Shown: in pieces, positions 18,365-28,148 of the stretch | Position numbering within the stretch: the first letter of the stretch is position 1 | Layout: each line of letters begins with the position of its first letter | DNA from: Hyphomonas sp. | GTDB lineage: Bacteria > Pseudomonadota > Alphaproteobacteria > Caulobacterales > Hyphomonadaceae | DNA length: 64,000 bases | Direction of reading: 5' to 3' | Assembly: GCF_022844445.1 (NCBI RefSeq) | Contig: NZ_JALHLS010000002.1 | Coordinates: 310,001 to 374,000 of the forward strand | Notes under the pieces: model-generated | Databases searched by the model: none | The model's input: only the letters and a program-made list of their open reading frames with translations | Told to the model about the DNA's origin: nothing | Translations under genes and position numbers: made by a program

Positions 18365-19228
18365 TTGGCGCTCGATCCATATTCAGTTCTGGGAGTTTCC
18401 CGCTCGGCCACGGAGGCCGAGATCAAGAAAGCGTTCCGCGCGAAGGCGAAGACGCTGCACCCGGACCAGCACCCCGGCGACAAGGCTAAGGAAGAAGAGT
18501 TCAAGCGCCTGTCCGGTGCGTTCGAGATCCTTGGTGATGCGGAAAAGCGCGCCAAGTTCGACCGCGGCGAGATAGATGGCGACGGCAATCCGAAAGGCTT
18601 TGCCGGTGGCGGCTTTCCGGGCGGCGGCGGCGGGCGCTGGGAAGGCGGCGGCAGTCCGTTCGGAGCGCAGGGCGATCCTTTCGAGGACATTCTCTCCGGC
18701 ATGTTTGGCGGGGGCGGACGGCGCCGTAACCCGGGTCCGCAGAAGGGCCGCGATGTCCGCTACCGCGTGGAGATCAGCTTCGAAGACGCGGTGACCGGCG
18801 CGCGCCGGCGCATGTCGATGGCCGATGGCAGCGCGCTGGACGTGAACATACCGGCGGGTATCACCAGCGGCCAAACGCTGCGGCTGAAGAGCCAGGGCCA
18901 GCCCTCGCCTTCCGGGGGTGCGCCGGGTGATGCGCTGCTGGAAGTTGATGTGGCCGAGAGCCAGATCTGGACCCGCGACGGCAAGGACTTGCGGATGGCG
19001 CTGAGCGTGGACCTGCGCACGGCGGTGCTCGGCGGCACGGTCGAAGTGCGCACGCCGTCCGGGCCGGTCTCATTGAAGATCCCGGCGGGATCGAACACGG
19101 GCTCCCAGCTGCGGCTGAAAGGCAAGGGCGTGCAGCTGACACCGCCCGGCGATCTTTATGTCCGCTTGGAGATTGTCCTCAGCGATCCGAAAGACGACGG
19201 TCTGCGCCGCTGGGCGGAGGGTCGGTAA
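18365..19228 (+). CDS. DnaJ-like co-chaperone (CbpA type, no zinc finger)
   Basis: A 287-residue protein. The TTG start is supported by AGGAG six bases upstream and by the J domain beginning at once (DPYSVLGVSRSATEAEIKKAFR). The HPD motif that stimulates Hsp70 ATPase is present (LHPDQHPGD). A Gly-rich linker (about 80-115) leads to the C-terminal substrate-binding domain, with VRYRVEISFEDAVTGA and the LNIPAG-like VNIPAGITSG. The four CxxCxGxG zinc motifs of DnaJ are absent, as in CbpA. It probably assists DnaK with substrates in the cytoplasm. Confidence 0.88.
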   Translation: MALDPYSVLGVSRSATEAEIKKAFRAKAKTLHPDQHPGDKAKEEEFKRLSGAFEILGDAEKRAKFDRGEIDGDGNPKGFAGGGFPGGGGGRWEGGGSPFGAQGDPFEDILSGMFGGGGRRRNPGPQKGRDVRYRVEISFEDAVTGARRRMSMADGSALDVNIPAGITSGQTLRLKSQGQPSPSGGAPGDALLEVDVAESQIWTRDGKDLRMALSVDLRTAVLGGTVEVRTPSGPVSLKIPAGSNTGSQLRLKGKGVQLTPPGDLYVRLEIVLSDPKDDGLRRWAEGR

Positions 19229-19304
19229 GGCTTCGCACCAAACTCCTTCCGGCGGAGGTGTTAGGAATGCCTCTCGATAGGCGTCACCTGTCGAAGCCAG
19301 TGAC

Positions 19305-20563
19305 TTGGCCAACAGGGCAGGAAAAACGAAAATCAGGATGGTACTGTTGTCGGCGGGCGCTCTGATGCTCGGAGGCTGTCAGACGATTGACGGCTGGTGC
19401 AGTCCGGATGCAACGCCCGTGGTCTCTCTGGACGCGCCCGCCGCTGAAAACAGCAGCAGTCTCGCCGAACGCGCCGGAGCGCTGCTGTTCGAGGGCAGGG
19501 GAAAAACTTCACAGCACGATATCGACTTCAAACCCTGATGCCCAACGATACTCGATCAGGGGATGGTCCTCTCCTTCGGGCTCAATCATGCCGAGAGCAT
19601 CCGCTCGTTCCGCGCGGCGCAGAGGCTCGATCCGGATTGCGCAATGTGTGTCTGGGGAGCGGCGCTGGCGACGGGTCCGAACATCAATGTGACGAGCAAG
19701 GGCAAGGCCGTGATGTCGATGGCCGACCGGCAGGCGGCCTATGCGGAGATCCGGAAGGTGGTACAGCTGAACGGTAAGGCGACAGCGCTAGAGCAGGCGC
19801 TGATCGATACGCTCGCCGCACGCTGCAGCGCGGACTTTGATGCAGAGCGCGATCCGCAGGACATTGCCTGGGCGAATGCCATCGGGGCATACGCCGCTGC
19901 TTATCCGGAGGACGACGATGCCGCCGCGATCTATGCCGAAGCACGAATGAACACGATGCATTGGAACTATTGGTCCGTAGACGGATTGCCCAGGGAGGGT
20001 ACGGTCCAGTTGATCAATGCGCCCGAAACAATCTTGGAGCGTTCGCCGAACCATCCGCTCGCGCTGCACCTCTATCTGCATGCAGTAGAGGCCTCGCCTG
20101 ATGCCGCGCGGGCAGAGGATGAGGCCGATCGCCTCTCCACGCTGGTGCCCGTTTGCGGGCATCTCGTTCACATGCCTTCACATGTTTTCTGGCGGGTCGG
20201 CCGCTATGAAGATGCCGCGCAGGCCAATATCCGGGCGGCGAAGGTGGGTGAGGACTACATCGCCCAATGCAATGCGCAGGGCTTCTATCCGGCGATGTGC
20301 TACCCGCACAACCTACACTTCCTGTGGGCCGCTGCCGGGATGTCCGGCCAGAGCGCGCTGACCCTTCAGACGGCTGAAAAGCTGGCAGCGAATGTCCGTT
20401 TCGAGCAGATCGAGGCGTATCCTCATAGCGGCTCGTCCATGGCAGGTCTTGCAGGCGCGTTGGAAGCGCAAGGCAAAAAAGCCATCAGGCGAAACACCTG
20501 CGCGAGCACTTCGAGCATGTCTGGATGCACGCCAATGCGCAGATCGAAGCATCCCGGCTCTGA
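19305..20563 (+). pseudogene. disrupted TPR-repeat lipoprotein gene
   Basis: The start (TTG 19305, or ATG 19338) encodes a lipoprotein signal with lipobox LGGC. At 19536 a TGA interrupts the frame. Just after it, the +1 frame reads DAQRY, and the original frame resumes as DQGMVLSFGLNHAESIRSFRAAQRLDPDC, so two nearby compensating indels explain the stop. Residues then follow a TPR family (AEDEADRLSTLVPVCGHLVHMPSHVF, CYPHNLHFLW). The frame jumps from RFEQIEAYP directly to a C-terminal-like SGSSMAGLAGALEAQGKKA, suggesting an internal deletion of over 100 residues. Near 20480 another indel moves the true ending, LREHFEHVWMHANAQIEASRL, to another frame, stopping at 20563. Decay, or in part sequencing error, explains this. 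Confidence 0.75.
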
Positions 20564-20638
20564 CGGTCTCTGGGAGCGGCTCGACATAGCCCCGCATGAA
20601 GCATAGCTTCACTCCGAGGCATCTCCGGGGAGGGAAAC

Positions 20639-21058
20639 ATGCCGCATTCGGATACGATAATACTTGCCGGCGACAACTGGCTGGCGGTATTGGCGGCGGC
20701 GGCCGCAGTCTATGCTGTCGGGTTCCTGATCTACGGACTTGTCTTCTCGGGCCTCTGGCTCCGCCTTTCCGGATATACCAAAGAGCTGCTGCAGCCACAC
20801 GCGTGGAAGATGGCCGTTTCCCCGGTCATGCCGATTCTGACGGCCATCGGCCTTGCCATCCTGTTCAAGCTGGCACGGGTCGACAATCTCGCCATGGGCG
20901 TCCTGCTGGCGGTGCAGGTCTGGTTTTTCATCGTGCTGTCGACACGGCTATACTCTTTTGTTTATAGCCCTGAAAAAGCTGGACTTTTACTGATGGACGC
21001 GGTCCATCTGCTGCTTGGATACATTGCGGCCGGGGCGATCATCGGGGGGTGGCGTTAG
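20639..21058 (+). CDS. DUF1761 family membrane protein
   Basis: A 139-residue protein with GGGGAGGG before the ATG. Four hydrophobic helices span about residues 14-36, 55-75, 83-101 and 115-135. The NWLAVLAAAAAVYAVGFLIY opening and LRLSGYTKE after the first helix fit the DUF1761 family. Function of the family is unknown. It stands alone between the TPR pseudogene and the PepSY gene. Confidence 0.75.
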   Translation: MPHSDTIILAGDNWLAVLAAAAAVYAVGFLIYGLVFSGLWLRLSGYTKELLQPHAWKMAVSPVMPILTAIGLAILFKLARVDNLAMGVLLAVQVWFFIVLSTRLYSFVYSPEKAGLLLMDAVHLLLGYIAAGAIIGGWR

Positions 21059-21122
21059 GCTGACTGCAGCTCAACTGCACCATTCACTTAACGTTCAGAG
21101 CCTCGCCCGCATATGGAGCCTC

Positions 21123-21449
21123 ATGAAACGCACCCTTGCCTCCCTCGCCGCCCTCGGCCTGATGCTCGCCCCCTCTGCCCTCGGCCAGGGGCAGGACCAG
21201 GGCTGGGGCAACCAGTTCTCGCCGGGTGAGGCCCGCGATGCCGTGAAAGAGGGGCGCACGGTGCCTCTCAGCAAGATCTTCCAGACGCTGAAGCGTGAGT
21301 ATGGTGGTTACCAGCTCGGCGCCGACCTCTACTCGCAGGGCTCCGGCGAAGCGGTGTACGAAATAGACTGGCTGACCGATGACGGCCGCAAGGTTCATGT
21401 TACGGTCGACGCGCAAACGGGCGCGATCATCAGCCGTAGTGGCGGCTGA
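21123..21449 (+). CDS. secreted PepSY-domain protein
   Basis: The ATG at 21123 gives a 108-residue protein with a clean signal peptide (MKRTLASLAALGLMLAPSALG) and cleavage near residue 21. The mature part is a PepSY domain, with VPLSKIFQTLKREYGGYQLG, VYEIDWLTDDGRKVHVTVD and DAQTGAIIS. It lies 33 bases before an OmpR-type regulator and its kinase. Small PepSY proteins next to such pairs are common in alphaproteobacteria and are thought to modulate the sensor in the periplasm; that role is inferred. Confidence 0.85.
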   Translation: MKRTLASLAALGLMLAPSALGQGQDQGWGNQFSPGEARDAVKEGRTVPLSKIFQTLKREYGGYQLGADLYSQGSGEAVYEIDWLTDDGRKVHVTVDAQTGAIISRSGG

Positions 21450-21482
21450 CGCGTTCAAAAGGTAATTGAAGAGGCAGTACTG

Positions 21483-22166
21483 ATGAGAATCCTGGTCGTC
21501 GAAGATGATGCAGACCTGCGCCGCCAGCTGGCGGACGCGCTCTCGCAGGCCGGCTATGCAGTCGACCTTGCAGCAGATGGTGAAGACGGCCAGTTCCTCG
21601 GCGAGACCGAACCCTATGACGCCGTGATCCTCGATCTCGGCCTGCCCAAGATCGACGGTGTCAGCGTGCTGAAGAGCTGGCGCAAGGAAGGTAAGGCTTT
21701 CCCGGTGCTGATCCTGACTGCCCGCGACCAGTGGAGCGAGAAGGTAGCCGGCTTCGATGCGGGCGCGGACGACTATCTGACGAAGCCCTTCATCACCGAA
21801 GAATTGCTGGCCCGCCTGCGTGCCCTGCTGCGCCGGGCGACCGGCCATTCGGCGGCGACACTGGAGTGCGGCAAGCTGATGGTAGACACGCGCGCCGCGC
21901 GGGCGACCGTCAATGGCGAGCCGATCAAGCTGACTGCCCACGAGTACCGCGTCCTGTCTTACCTGATGCACCATCAGGGCCGGGTCGTGCCGCGGACGGA
22001 ACTGGTGGAACATATCTATGATCAGGATTTCGACCGCGACTCGAACACGATCGAGGTGTTCATCGGGCGCCTCCGCCGCAAGATCGGCCAGGACCGTATC
22101 CAGACTGAGCGGGGCCTCGGCTACCGCCTGATTGTGCCGGATGAAGAGGCGCGCGTTGCGGGATGA
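21483..22166 (+). CDS. OmpR/PhoB-family response regulator
   Basis: A 227-residue protein. The receiver domain (1-120) has the acidic pair E8-D9-D10, phospho-acceptor D51 (VILDLGLPKIDG) and the Lys switch in LTKPF. The winged-helix DNA-binding domain (about 128-220) ends with EVFIGRLRRKIG and ERGLGYRL. It is followed after 25 bases by its kinase and preceded by the PepSY gene, forming a PhoPQ/FeuPQ-like set. Target genes are not identifiable from sequence. Confidence 0.93.
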   Translation: MRILVVEDDADLRRQLADALSQAGYAVDLAADGEDGQFLGETEPYDAVILDLGLPKIDGVSVLKSWRKEGKAFPVLILTARDQWSEKVAGFDAGADDYLTKPFITEELLARLRALLRRATGHSAATLECGKLMVDTRAARATVNGEPIKLTAHEYRVLSYLMHHQGRVVPRTELVEHIYDQDFDRDSNTIEVFIGRLRRKIGQDRIQTERGLGYRLIVPDEEARVAG

Positions 22167-22191
22167 CGCAAACAGAGGCTAAACCGCCTCT

Positions 22192-23622
22192 ATGAGCGAA
22201 ACGACCGGCGCCCCGCAGAAAAGCCTGATAGACCGCTGGTCGAGCGTCTCGTTGGCGCGCCGCATTACCATTGCGGCCGCCGTCTGGGGCCTTTTCGTGC
22301 TGATCGGGGGGGCGCTGGCCTTGTCGGCAGTCTACCGGGCGCAGACGCTGGCGCTGGTGGAACGCGACCTGCAGGAAACGCTGGTGACCCTGTCGCGCGA
22401 GCTGATCCGCGAGGATGCCTTCCTGCCGGATGGCCGGATCACCAATACCAACCGAGACTTCTTCCCGAGCGATGTCCGCTTCCAGACCCAGTATTCGGGG
22501 CAATACTGGGCCGTGGTAGGCCTCAACGAAGATGGCAGCATCGCCGGTGACTTCCGGTCAAAGAGCCTGTGGGATGAGGATGTGCCGATCACGGCAGAGC
22601 TGATCGAGCGTGCCGTCACCGCACCGGGCATCACGCAATATGGCAACTATAACGGCCCGGCGGACCAGCGCTCGCGCGTGGCGGTGCAAGCCATCGTGAT
22701 CGAGAACCGGGCGACGCCGCTGATACTCGTCGCGGCCTCGGACCGCACACCGAACGATGCTTCGGCGACGCAGTTCCGCAATCTCTTGCTGGGTACGATG
22801 ATCGCGCTGTTCGGCGGCGTGTTTGCGGCCATGCTGCTCGGCATCCGCTACTCCCTCAATCCGCTCGCCAAGCTGCAGGCCGATGTGGCGAAAGTACGCG
22901 AGGGCGATGCACAGAAGCTGGGCGGCGACTATCCCTCCGAAGTTCGTCCCCTGACGGAGGAACTGAACAAGCTGATCGAGCATAACCGCGAGGTCGTGGA
23001 CCGCGCGCGCACCCACGTGGGTAACCTCGCACATGCGTTGAAGACACCGCTGGCGGTGTTGAAGAACGAAGCAGCCGGGCAGACGCAGCTGGATAATGTC
23101 GTGCGCCGGCAGGCCGAAGCGATGCAGACCAATGTGGAGCATTACCTGAAGCGTGCCCGCGTTGCGGCGCGGGCCGAGACGATCGGCGCACGGACGGAAA
23201 TCCGCCCCGTGATCGACGGTCTCGCGCGGCTGCTGAACCGCCTGTTCGATGCCAAGGGTATCGAGGTGACGGTGGAGGGCAGCGCGTCAGCCATCTTCCG
23301 GGGCGAGCAGCAGGATTTCGAGGAAATGATCGGAAACCTGATGGAAAACGCCTGCAAATGGGCGTCCACCGAAGTGAAGGTCACGGTATCCGATACGCCG
23401 CAGGGGCTGACGATCATCGTCGAAGATGACGGCAAGGGGCTCAGCGAAGAAGAGCGGGAAGCAGCGATGAAGCGCGGCGTCCGGCTGGACGAGACGACGC
23501 CGGGCACGGGGCTGGGCCTGTCGATTGTCAAGGAACTCGCCGAACTGCATAAGGGCCGCTTCGAACTCGGCGTGGCTGCATTGGGCGGCCTCAGCGCCAC
23601 ACTCCGGTTTCCGCGCCCATGA
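22192..23622 (+). CDS. sensor histidine kinase, partner of the upstream regulator
   Basis: A 476-residue protein. Transmembrane helices at about 24-45 and 200-220 enclose a roughly 150-residue periplasmic sensor domain. HAMP and dimerisation regions follow, with the phospho-acceptor H281 in LAHALKTPLAVLKNEA. The ATPase domain shows N (GNLMENACKWA), G1 (VEDDGKGL) and G2 (GTGLGLSIVKELAELHKG) boxes. The HALKTPL form of the H-box is typical of PhoQ-like kinases. Its stop overlaps the next gene by four bases, so the regulator-kinase pair is continuous with the cytochrome maturation genes. Confidence 0.92.
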   Translation: MSETTGAPQKSLIDRWSSVSLARRITIAAAVWGLFVLIGGALALSAVYRAQTLALVERDLQETLVTLSRELIREDAFLPDGRITNTNRDFFPSDVRFQTQYSGQYWAVVGLNEDGSIAGDFRSKSLWDEDVPITAELIERAVTAPGITQYGNYNGPADQRSRVAVQAIVIENRATPLILVAASDRTPNDASATQFRNLLLGTMIALFGGVFAAMLLGIRYSLNPLAKLQADVAKVREGDAQKLGGDYPSEVRPLTEELNKLIEHNREVVDRARTHVGNLAHALKTPLAVLKNEAAGQTQLDNVVRRQAEAMQTNVEHYLKRARVAARAETIGARTEIRPVIDGLARLLNRLFDAKGIEVTVEGSASAIFRGEQQDFEEMIGNLMENACKWASTEVKVTVSDTPQGLTIIVEDDGKGLSEEEREAAMKRGVRLDETTPGTGLGLSIVKELAELHKGRFELGVAALGGLSATLRFPRP

Positions 23623-24233
23623 CGACTTCCCTGATGTCCCGCTCCAACTGGCTGATCCTCGGCGGCGCGCTTGCGCTCGGTGCGGCCGGCTATTTCGTAT
23701 TCGGCAAGCCCGGCATGGGCGACCTGCCGATGAGCCTGCGCCAGGAAGCGCTGGCCGAGAAGATACGCACCGATCCGCAATCACTGTCTGCGGCCGAGAC
23801 ATTGTCTCGGCTCGAGCAGGCCATCAAGGACCAGCCTACCGCGCCGGAGCCACATTTCTTCATCGGCGAGATGCTGCGCGCGCAGAACCGGCCGGATGAT
23901 GCCCTCCGGGCCTACCAGTCGGCCCTTCGCCGCAACCCGGACTATGTACCGGCGCTGGTGGCACTGTCCGACGTGCTGGTCGAACTGGGTGGCGGGGCGG
24001 TCAGCGCAGACGCGACGCGCCTCTATGCCCGAGCCTATGAGCTGGACGAAACGCAGGTCCGCGCGGGGATGTTTGCTGCCATGGGCGCCGCGCAGGCGGG
24101 CGATCAGGCCAAGGCCGAACAGGCCATGCGCTACATTTACGCACGCCTTCCGGAAGACGACCCGCGGCGCGAGCGGTTCCGTGCGATGATCGAGGCGATC
24201 GGCGAGCAAGGGGCGGCGGCGCCCCCTCAGTAG
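23619..24233 (+). CDS. ccmI: CcmI-like TPR protein of cytochrome c maturation
   Basis: A 204-residue protein with an N-terminal membrane helix (about 10-28) and a periplasmic TPR region (LSRLEQAIKDQPTAPEPHFFIGEMLRAQNRPDDALRAYQSALRRNP). CcmI/CycH uses such TPRs to bind apocytochrome c for heme ligation. Placement directly before ccmE and ccmF supports the call. It is shorter than many CcmI proteins, having one membrane helix and no long first module. The gene symbol is assigned mainly from context. Confidence 0.75.
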   Translation: MTTSLMSRSNWLILGGALALGAAGYFVFGKPGMGDLPMSLRQEALAEKIRTDPQSLSAAETLSRLEQAIKDQPTAPEPHFFIGEMLRAQNRPDDALRAYQSALRRNPDYVPALVALSDVLVELGGGAVSADATRLYARAYELDETQVRAGMFAAMGAAQAGDQAKAEQAMRYIYARLPEDDPRRERFRAMIEAIGEQGAAAPPQ

Positions 24234-24287
24234 CCCGCCGCATTGCCGCACTCCCCAAACCGGCCGGTGCGCCCTATACATTCTTCC

Positions 24288-24713
24288 ATGCGCGCCCGTA
24301 CCCGCCGACTCTACACCTTTGGACTCGCCGCCCTCCTGGTGCTGGGCGCAGCCATACTCGCCTTCTTCGCCCTGCGGGAGAATGCGAACCTGTTCTACAC
24401 GCCGGAAGTACTGGCCGAAAAAGGCCTGCCGCGGGAGGGCAAGGAAGTGAAGGTTGGCGGTTGGGTCGAGCCGGGGACGCTGACCTATTCTGACGGCGGC
24501 ACGACCATGCAGTTCATCGTCATCGATAACAGCCCGAACATCATCACTGTGCGGTTCAACGGCGTGGCGCCGGACCTGTTCCGCGAGGGGCAGGGCGTTG
24601 TCGCCACAGGCTCCTTCGCACCGGATGGCACGTTCACGGCGAAGCAACTGCTGGCCAAGCATGACGAGAATTACCAGCCGCGCGAACTGAAACCGCTCGA
24701 GGCGGGCGGATGA
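24288..24713 (+). CDS. ccmE: cytochrome c maturation heme chaperone CcmE
   Basis: The ATG at 24288 gives a 141-residue protein; upstream in-frame starts are less likely because the short basic N-terminus and single anchor (LYTFGLAALLVLGAAILAFFA) then sit as usual. An OB-fold follows (KVGGWVEPGTL, QFIVIDNSPNIITVRFNGVAPDLFREGQGVV). The covalent heme-binding histidine is H125 in LAKHDENY. CcmE carries heme through the periplasm to CcmF/CcmH. The stop overlaps the ccmF start by four bases. Confidence 0.95.
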   Translation: MRARTRRLYTFGLAALLVLGAAILAFFALRENANLFYTPEVLAEKGLPREGKEVKVGGWVEPGTLTYSDGGTTMQFIVIDNSPNIITVRFNGVAPDLFREGQGVVATGSFAPDGTFTAKQLLAKHDENYQPRELKPLEAGG

Positions 24714-26623
24714 TCGAGGCCGGTCATTTCGCTGCCTTCCTTGCCATTGCTCTGTCGCTTGCGCAGGGCATCTTCGGCCTGCGCGGAGAGCGCCGGCTTG
24801 CTGGTCTTGCGGCCATCTCTGCCTTCGCCGTGATGGCGTTGTCCTTCCTCACGCTGATCAACGCCTTCGTGACGTCGGATTTCTCGGTCGCGCTCGTCGC
24901 CAACAATTCCCACACGCTGAAGCCGATGGTCTACAAGATCGCCGGCACATGGGGAAACCATGAAGGCTCGATGGCGCTCTGGTGCCTCGTCACCATTGGC
25001 TTCGGCGCGATTGCGGCGGCGACCATGAATACGGGCCGCCAGGTTTTCGAAGCGCGCGCGCTCGGCATTCAGGGCTTGCTCGGTGTCGGCGCGCTCGCCT
25101 ATCTCCTGTTTGCGTCCTCGCCCTACCTGCGCCTTGACCCCGCGCCGTTTCAGGGCGGCGAACTGAATCCGCTGCTGCAGGACCCAGCGCTCGCGATCCA
25201 CCCGCCGATGCTCTATCTCGGCTATGTCGGCTACTCTTTCATCTTCGCGCTCGCCGCCGCCGGTCTGATGGAAGGCCGCATCGACCGCGTATGGGCGAAG
25301 GAAGTGCGCATCTGGTCGCTCGCCGCCTTTGCGCCGCTCACCTTCGGTATCGCGCTCGGATCTTACTGGGCCTATTACGAACTGGGCTGGGGTGGCTGGT
25401 GGTTCTGGGACCCCGTAGAGAATGCATCGCTGATGCCCTGGCTGATCGGCGCCGCGTTGCTGCACTCCGTCGTCGTCACCGAAAAGCGGGAAGGCTTTGC
25501 TGCATGGACCGCGCTGCTTGCGGTCCTCGCCTTCCTGTTTTCGATCCTCGGCGCCTTCCTTGTGCGTTCCGGCGTGCTGACATCGGTGCACGCCTTCGCG
25601 GTAGACCCTGAACGCGGCACGGTGTTGCTGATGGGGCTTCTGGCCTATGGAGGTTTTGCGCTCGGCCTCTTTGCGTGGCGCGCGCCGAAGCTTGAAGGCG
25701 GCAAGGCCTGGACGCTGATCAGCCGCGAAGGCGCGCTGATGGCGAACAATGTCGTGCTGATCGTGGCGGCGCTGACTGTGCTGCTGGGCACGCTGTTCCC
25801 GCTGATCGCCGAAGCCTTCGGGCGCACCATTTCGGTCGGCGAGCCCTACTTCAATCTCACCTTCGTGCCGATCCTCACGCTGATCCTCATCCTGTTGCCA
25901 ATCGTCCAGGCCTGGGCTTGGGGGAAGGCGGACGTAAAGGGCTGGCTGCGCTGGGCAGCTGCAGGTGCGGCGCTGGTCGCAGTCTTCCTGCTACTGGGTG
26001 TCGGGCTGCTCGACATTTCTGCAGGCGCCGCCTTTGGTCTTGCGCTCGGCGTCTGGCTTGTGGGCGGGGCGATCTGGGAATTGAAACGCCGGGCGATCAC
26101 GCCGGGCCGCGTGTTCAAGTTGCCGCGCCGCGTCTGGTCGATGACCCTGGCGCATATCGGGCTCGGTCTGTTCGTGATCGGAGCGGTGGTCGAGACGACC
26201 GGGCGCTACGAGGCCACGCTGGCGCTGCCGGAGGGTGGCTCGGGCACGGTAGCAGGGTGGAACATCACGCTCGACGAGATCCGCGCGATCGAAGGCCCCA
26301 ACTGGTATGCTGACCGCGCGGTGCTGACAGCCCGTAAGGACGGCCAGACGGCAACGCTGACGCCGATGAAACGCTACTATCCGGCGGCGGCCATGCCCAC
26401 GACTGAAACAGCGATCCACAAGACCGGCGCCGGTGACCTCTACATCGCGCTGGGCGAAGCGCGCGAAGTGGACGGGGAATCGCGGTGGGTATTCCGCGTT
26501 TACTTCAACCCGCTGGTCGACGTTCTCTTTCTGGGCGTTACGCTGATCGGGCTCGGCGGCTTCCTCGGCCTGTGGCCTTCGCGCCGCGCAGCTAGGCCCG
26601 CGGCAGCCGAAGCGTCGCTTTAA
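24710..26623 (+). CDS. ccmF: cytochrome c heme lyase subunit CcmF
   Basis: A 637-residue polytopic protein of normal CcmF length. The periplasmic tryptophan-rich WWD signature (WGGWWFWDPVENASLMPWL) and the WGNHEGSM motif with a heme-ligand histidine are both present. About 14 hydrophobic helices alternate with loops, and a large soluble loop precedes the last helix. CcmF transfers heme from CcmE to apocytochrome c with CcmH and CcmI. The last 32 bases overlap the end of the convergent histidine kinase gene, which is unusual and fits an inversion breakpoint. Confidence 0.96.
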   Translation: MIEAGHFAAFLAIALSLAQGIFGLRGERRLAGLAAISAFAVMALSFLTLINAFVTSDFSVALVANNSHTLKPMVYKIAGTWGNHEGSMALWCLVTIGFGAIAAATMNTGRQVFEARALGIQGLLGVGALAYLLFASSPYLRLDPAPFQGGELNPLLQDPALAIHPPMLYLGYVGYSFIFALAAAGLMEGRIDRVWAKEVRIWSLAAFAPLTFGIALGSYWAYYELGWGGWWFWDPVENASLMPWLIGAALLHSVVVTEKREGFAAWTALLAVLAFLFSILGAFLVRSGVLTSVHAFAVDPERGTVLLMGLLAYGGFALGLFAWRAPKLEGGKAWTLISREGALMANNVVLIVAALTVLLGTLFPLIAEAFGRTISVGEPYFNLTFVPILTLILILLPIVQAWAWGKADVKGWLRWAAAGAALVAVFLLLGVGLLDISAGAAFGLALGVWLVGGAIWELKRRAITPGRVFKLPRRVWSMTLAHIGLGLFVIGAVVETTGRYEATLALPEGGSGTVAGWNITLDEIRAIEGPNWYADRAVLTARKDGQTATLTPMKRYYPAAAMPTTETAIHKTGAGDLYIALGEAREVDGESRWVFRVYFNPLVDVLFLGVTLIGLGGFLGLWPSRRAARPAAAEASL

Positions 26624-28115
26624 GGCCGGGGCAATCCTTCGGGCCCACGCCGTCCGCCAACACCAGTTCGCCGCCGTGCAGGTCGGCCACCGATTGCACC
26701 AGCGACAGGCCGAGGCCAGAGCCGGGCTGGGTGCGCGCCGAGTCCATCCGGTGGAACCGTTCGATCACCTTGGGGCGCTCGTCAGCCGGAATGCCGGGGC
26801 CGGTATCGAGCACCGTCAGGTCGATCATCGCTTCGGGACCGCGTGACACGCTGAGCGAGATCGAGCCGCCTTCTGGCGTATACTTGATGGCATTGTCGAT
26901 CAGGTTCGAGATGGCCTGTCCGATCAGTTCGCGGTCGCCCAACACCAGCTGATTGCGCGTGATCTGGCTGCGGAACTTGAGGCCGGCTTCTTCGCAGGCC
27001 GGATCGAACAGCTCGGCGAGTTCTTCGGCCACCTCGCTGAGGTCCATCCGAACACGCAGGCCCTCGGTGCCGGCGTCGAGCCGGGCAAGGCGCAGGATGG
27101 CGTTGAACGTGTCGAGCACGCGGTCCACCTCTTCTACCGTTTCGCCGAGCGTGGTGTTCGCGTCCTCCTCCGACATTGGCCGCGAAAGCGCGATCTCCAG
27201 ACGGTTGCGCAGGCGTGTCAGCGGCGAGCGCAGGTCGTGCGCGATGGCGTTTCCTGTATTTTGCGAGGCTTCGACCAGCTTGCCGATCTGGTCGAGCATG
27301 GCGTTTATGCGCTGGGCGAGGCGGTCGAATTCGTCGCCCGTCCCGCGCACCGGCACGCGCCGGCTGAGCTCACCGCCGATGACCGCCTCAGCCGTCTTCG
27401 CCAGTTCCTCGGCGCGCCGGGCCGCGCCGCGCGTGATCAGAACGCCGCCGAACAGGGAAAGGATCAGCGCAACGGGCGCGGCGACGAGAATGGCGCTCTG
27501 GATTCGGTCCACGATGACCGTCTGCTGCGCGGTATCGAACGCCACCATCAGGGCGCCGCCATTGTCGACCAGCCGCACGATCCGGCCAGCGGCCGGGCGA
27601 AGGACCTTCGTTCCATCCGTCTGCGGAAGTTCGAAATCGAAATAGACCGTCTTCGTACCCGATTCTGGCGGCTCGTCTGGCAGGCGCGGGAAGTGGCCCG
27701 CAATCTTCCGGCCGGACGTGTCTTCGAGGTAGTAGTAGAAGGGCGAGCCTGACAGCGTCATCCGCTCGAACACCGACTGGCTGAGGCGTTCCATGCCGCC
27801 GGTATAGTAGGCATTCGCCAGCTGCTCGAACTCCACGGTGATGCGGCGTTCGGATTCAACGCGAATGTAATAGACGGTGGAGTAATACAGATAGGCCAGC
27901 AAAGCGCCTGAGAAGGCCGCAATCATCAAGCTGTAGAGCAGGGCAAGCTTGAACGTCGTCGTGCGCACGAAGATCGGCATGGCCTTGCGAACCCGCTCCG
28001 GGATCGGCAGGCGAAAATCGTCCGGGAATCGCGAAAACTGCCCGGCGAATTTCGCGGGCAGCTTGGCGATATGCTCAGGACTGAGCCAGGCCGGCCAGTT
28101 GGGGGGCAGCTTCAT
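26592..28115 (-). CDS. sensor histidine kinase (HAMP-HisKA-HATPase)
   Basis: A 507-residue protein with helices at about 53-75 and 205-230 enclosing a periplasmic domain of about 130 residues. HAMP follows, then the H-box IAHDLRSPLTRLRNRLE. ATPase boxes are SNLIDNAIKYTPEGG, LDTGPGIP and GSGLGLSLVQSVADLHGG. The regulator is encoded 33 bases upstream on the same strand, and degP lies beyond it, so an envelope stress role is likely. The 3' end runs 32 bases into ccmF. Confidence 0.92.
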   Translation of the reverse strand: MKLPPNWPAWLSPEHIAKLPAKFAGQFSRFPDDFRLPIPERVRKAMPIFVRTTTFKLALLYSLMIAAFSGALLAYLYYSTVYYIRVESERRITVEFEQLANAYYTGGMERLSQSVFERMTLSGSPFYYYLEDTSGRKIAGHFPRLPDEPPESGTKTVYFDFELPQTDGTKVLRPAAGRIVRLVDNGGALMVAFDTAQQTVIVDRIQSAILVAAPVALILSLFGGVLITRGAARRAEELAKTAEAVIGGELSRRVPVRGTGDEFDRLAQRINAMLDQIGKLVEASQNTGNAIAHDLRSPLTRLRNRLEIALSRPMSEEDANTTLGETVEEVDRVLDTFNAILRLARLDAGTEGLRVRMDLSEVAEELAELFDPACEEAGLKFRSQITRNQLVLGDRELIGQAISNLIDNAIKYTPEGGSISLSVSRGPEAMIDLTVLDTGPGIPADERPKVIERFHRMDSARTQPGSGLGLSLVQSVADLHGGELVLADGVGPKDCPGLKATLRLPRA

Positions 28116-28148
28116 GGGCGCCTAGGTGCCAGCCCCCTTGATCGCCGT

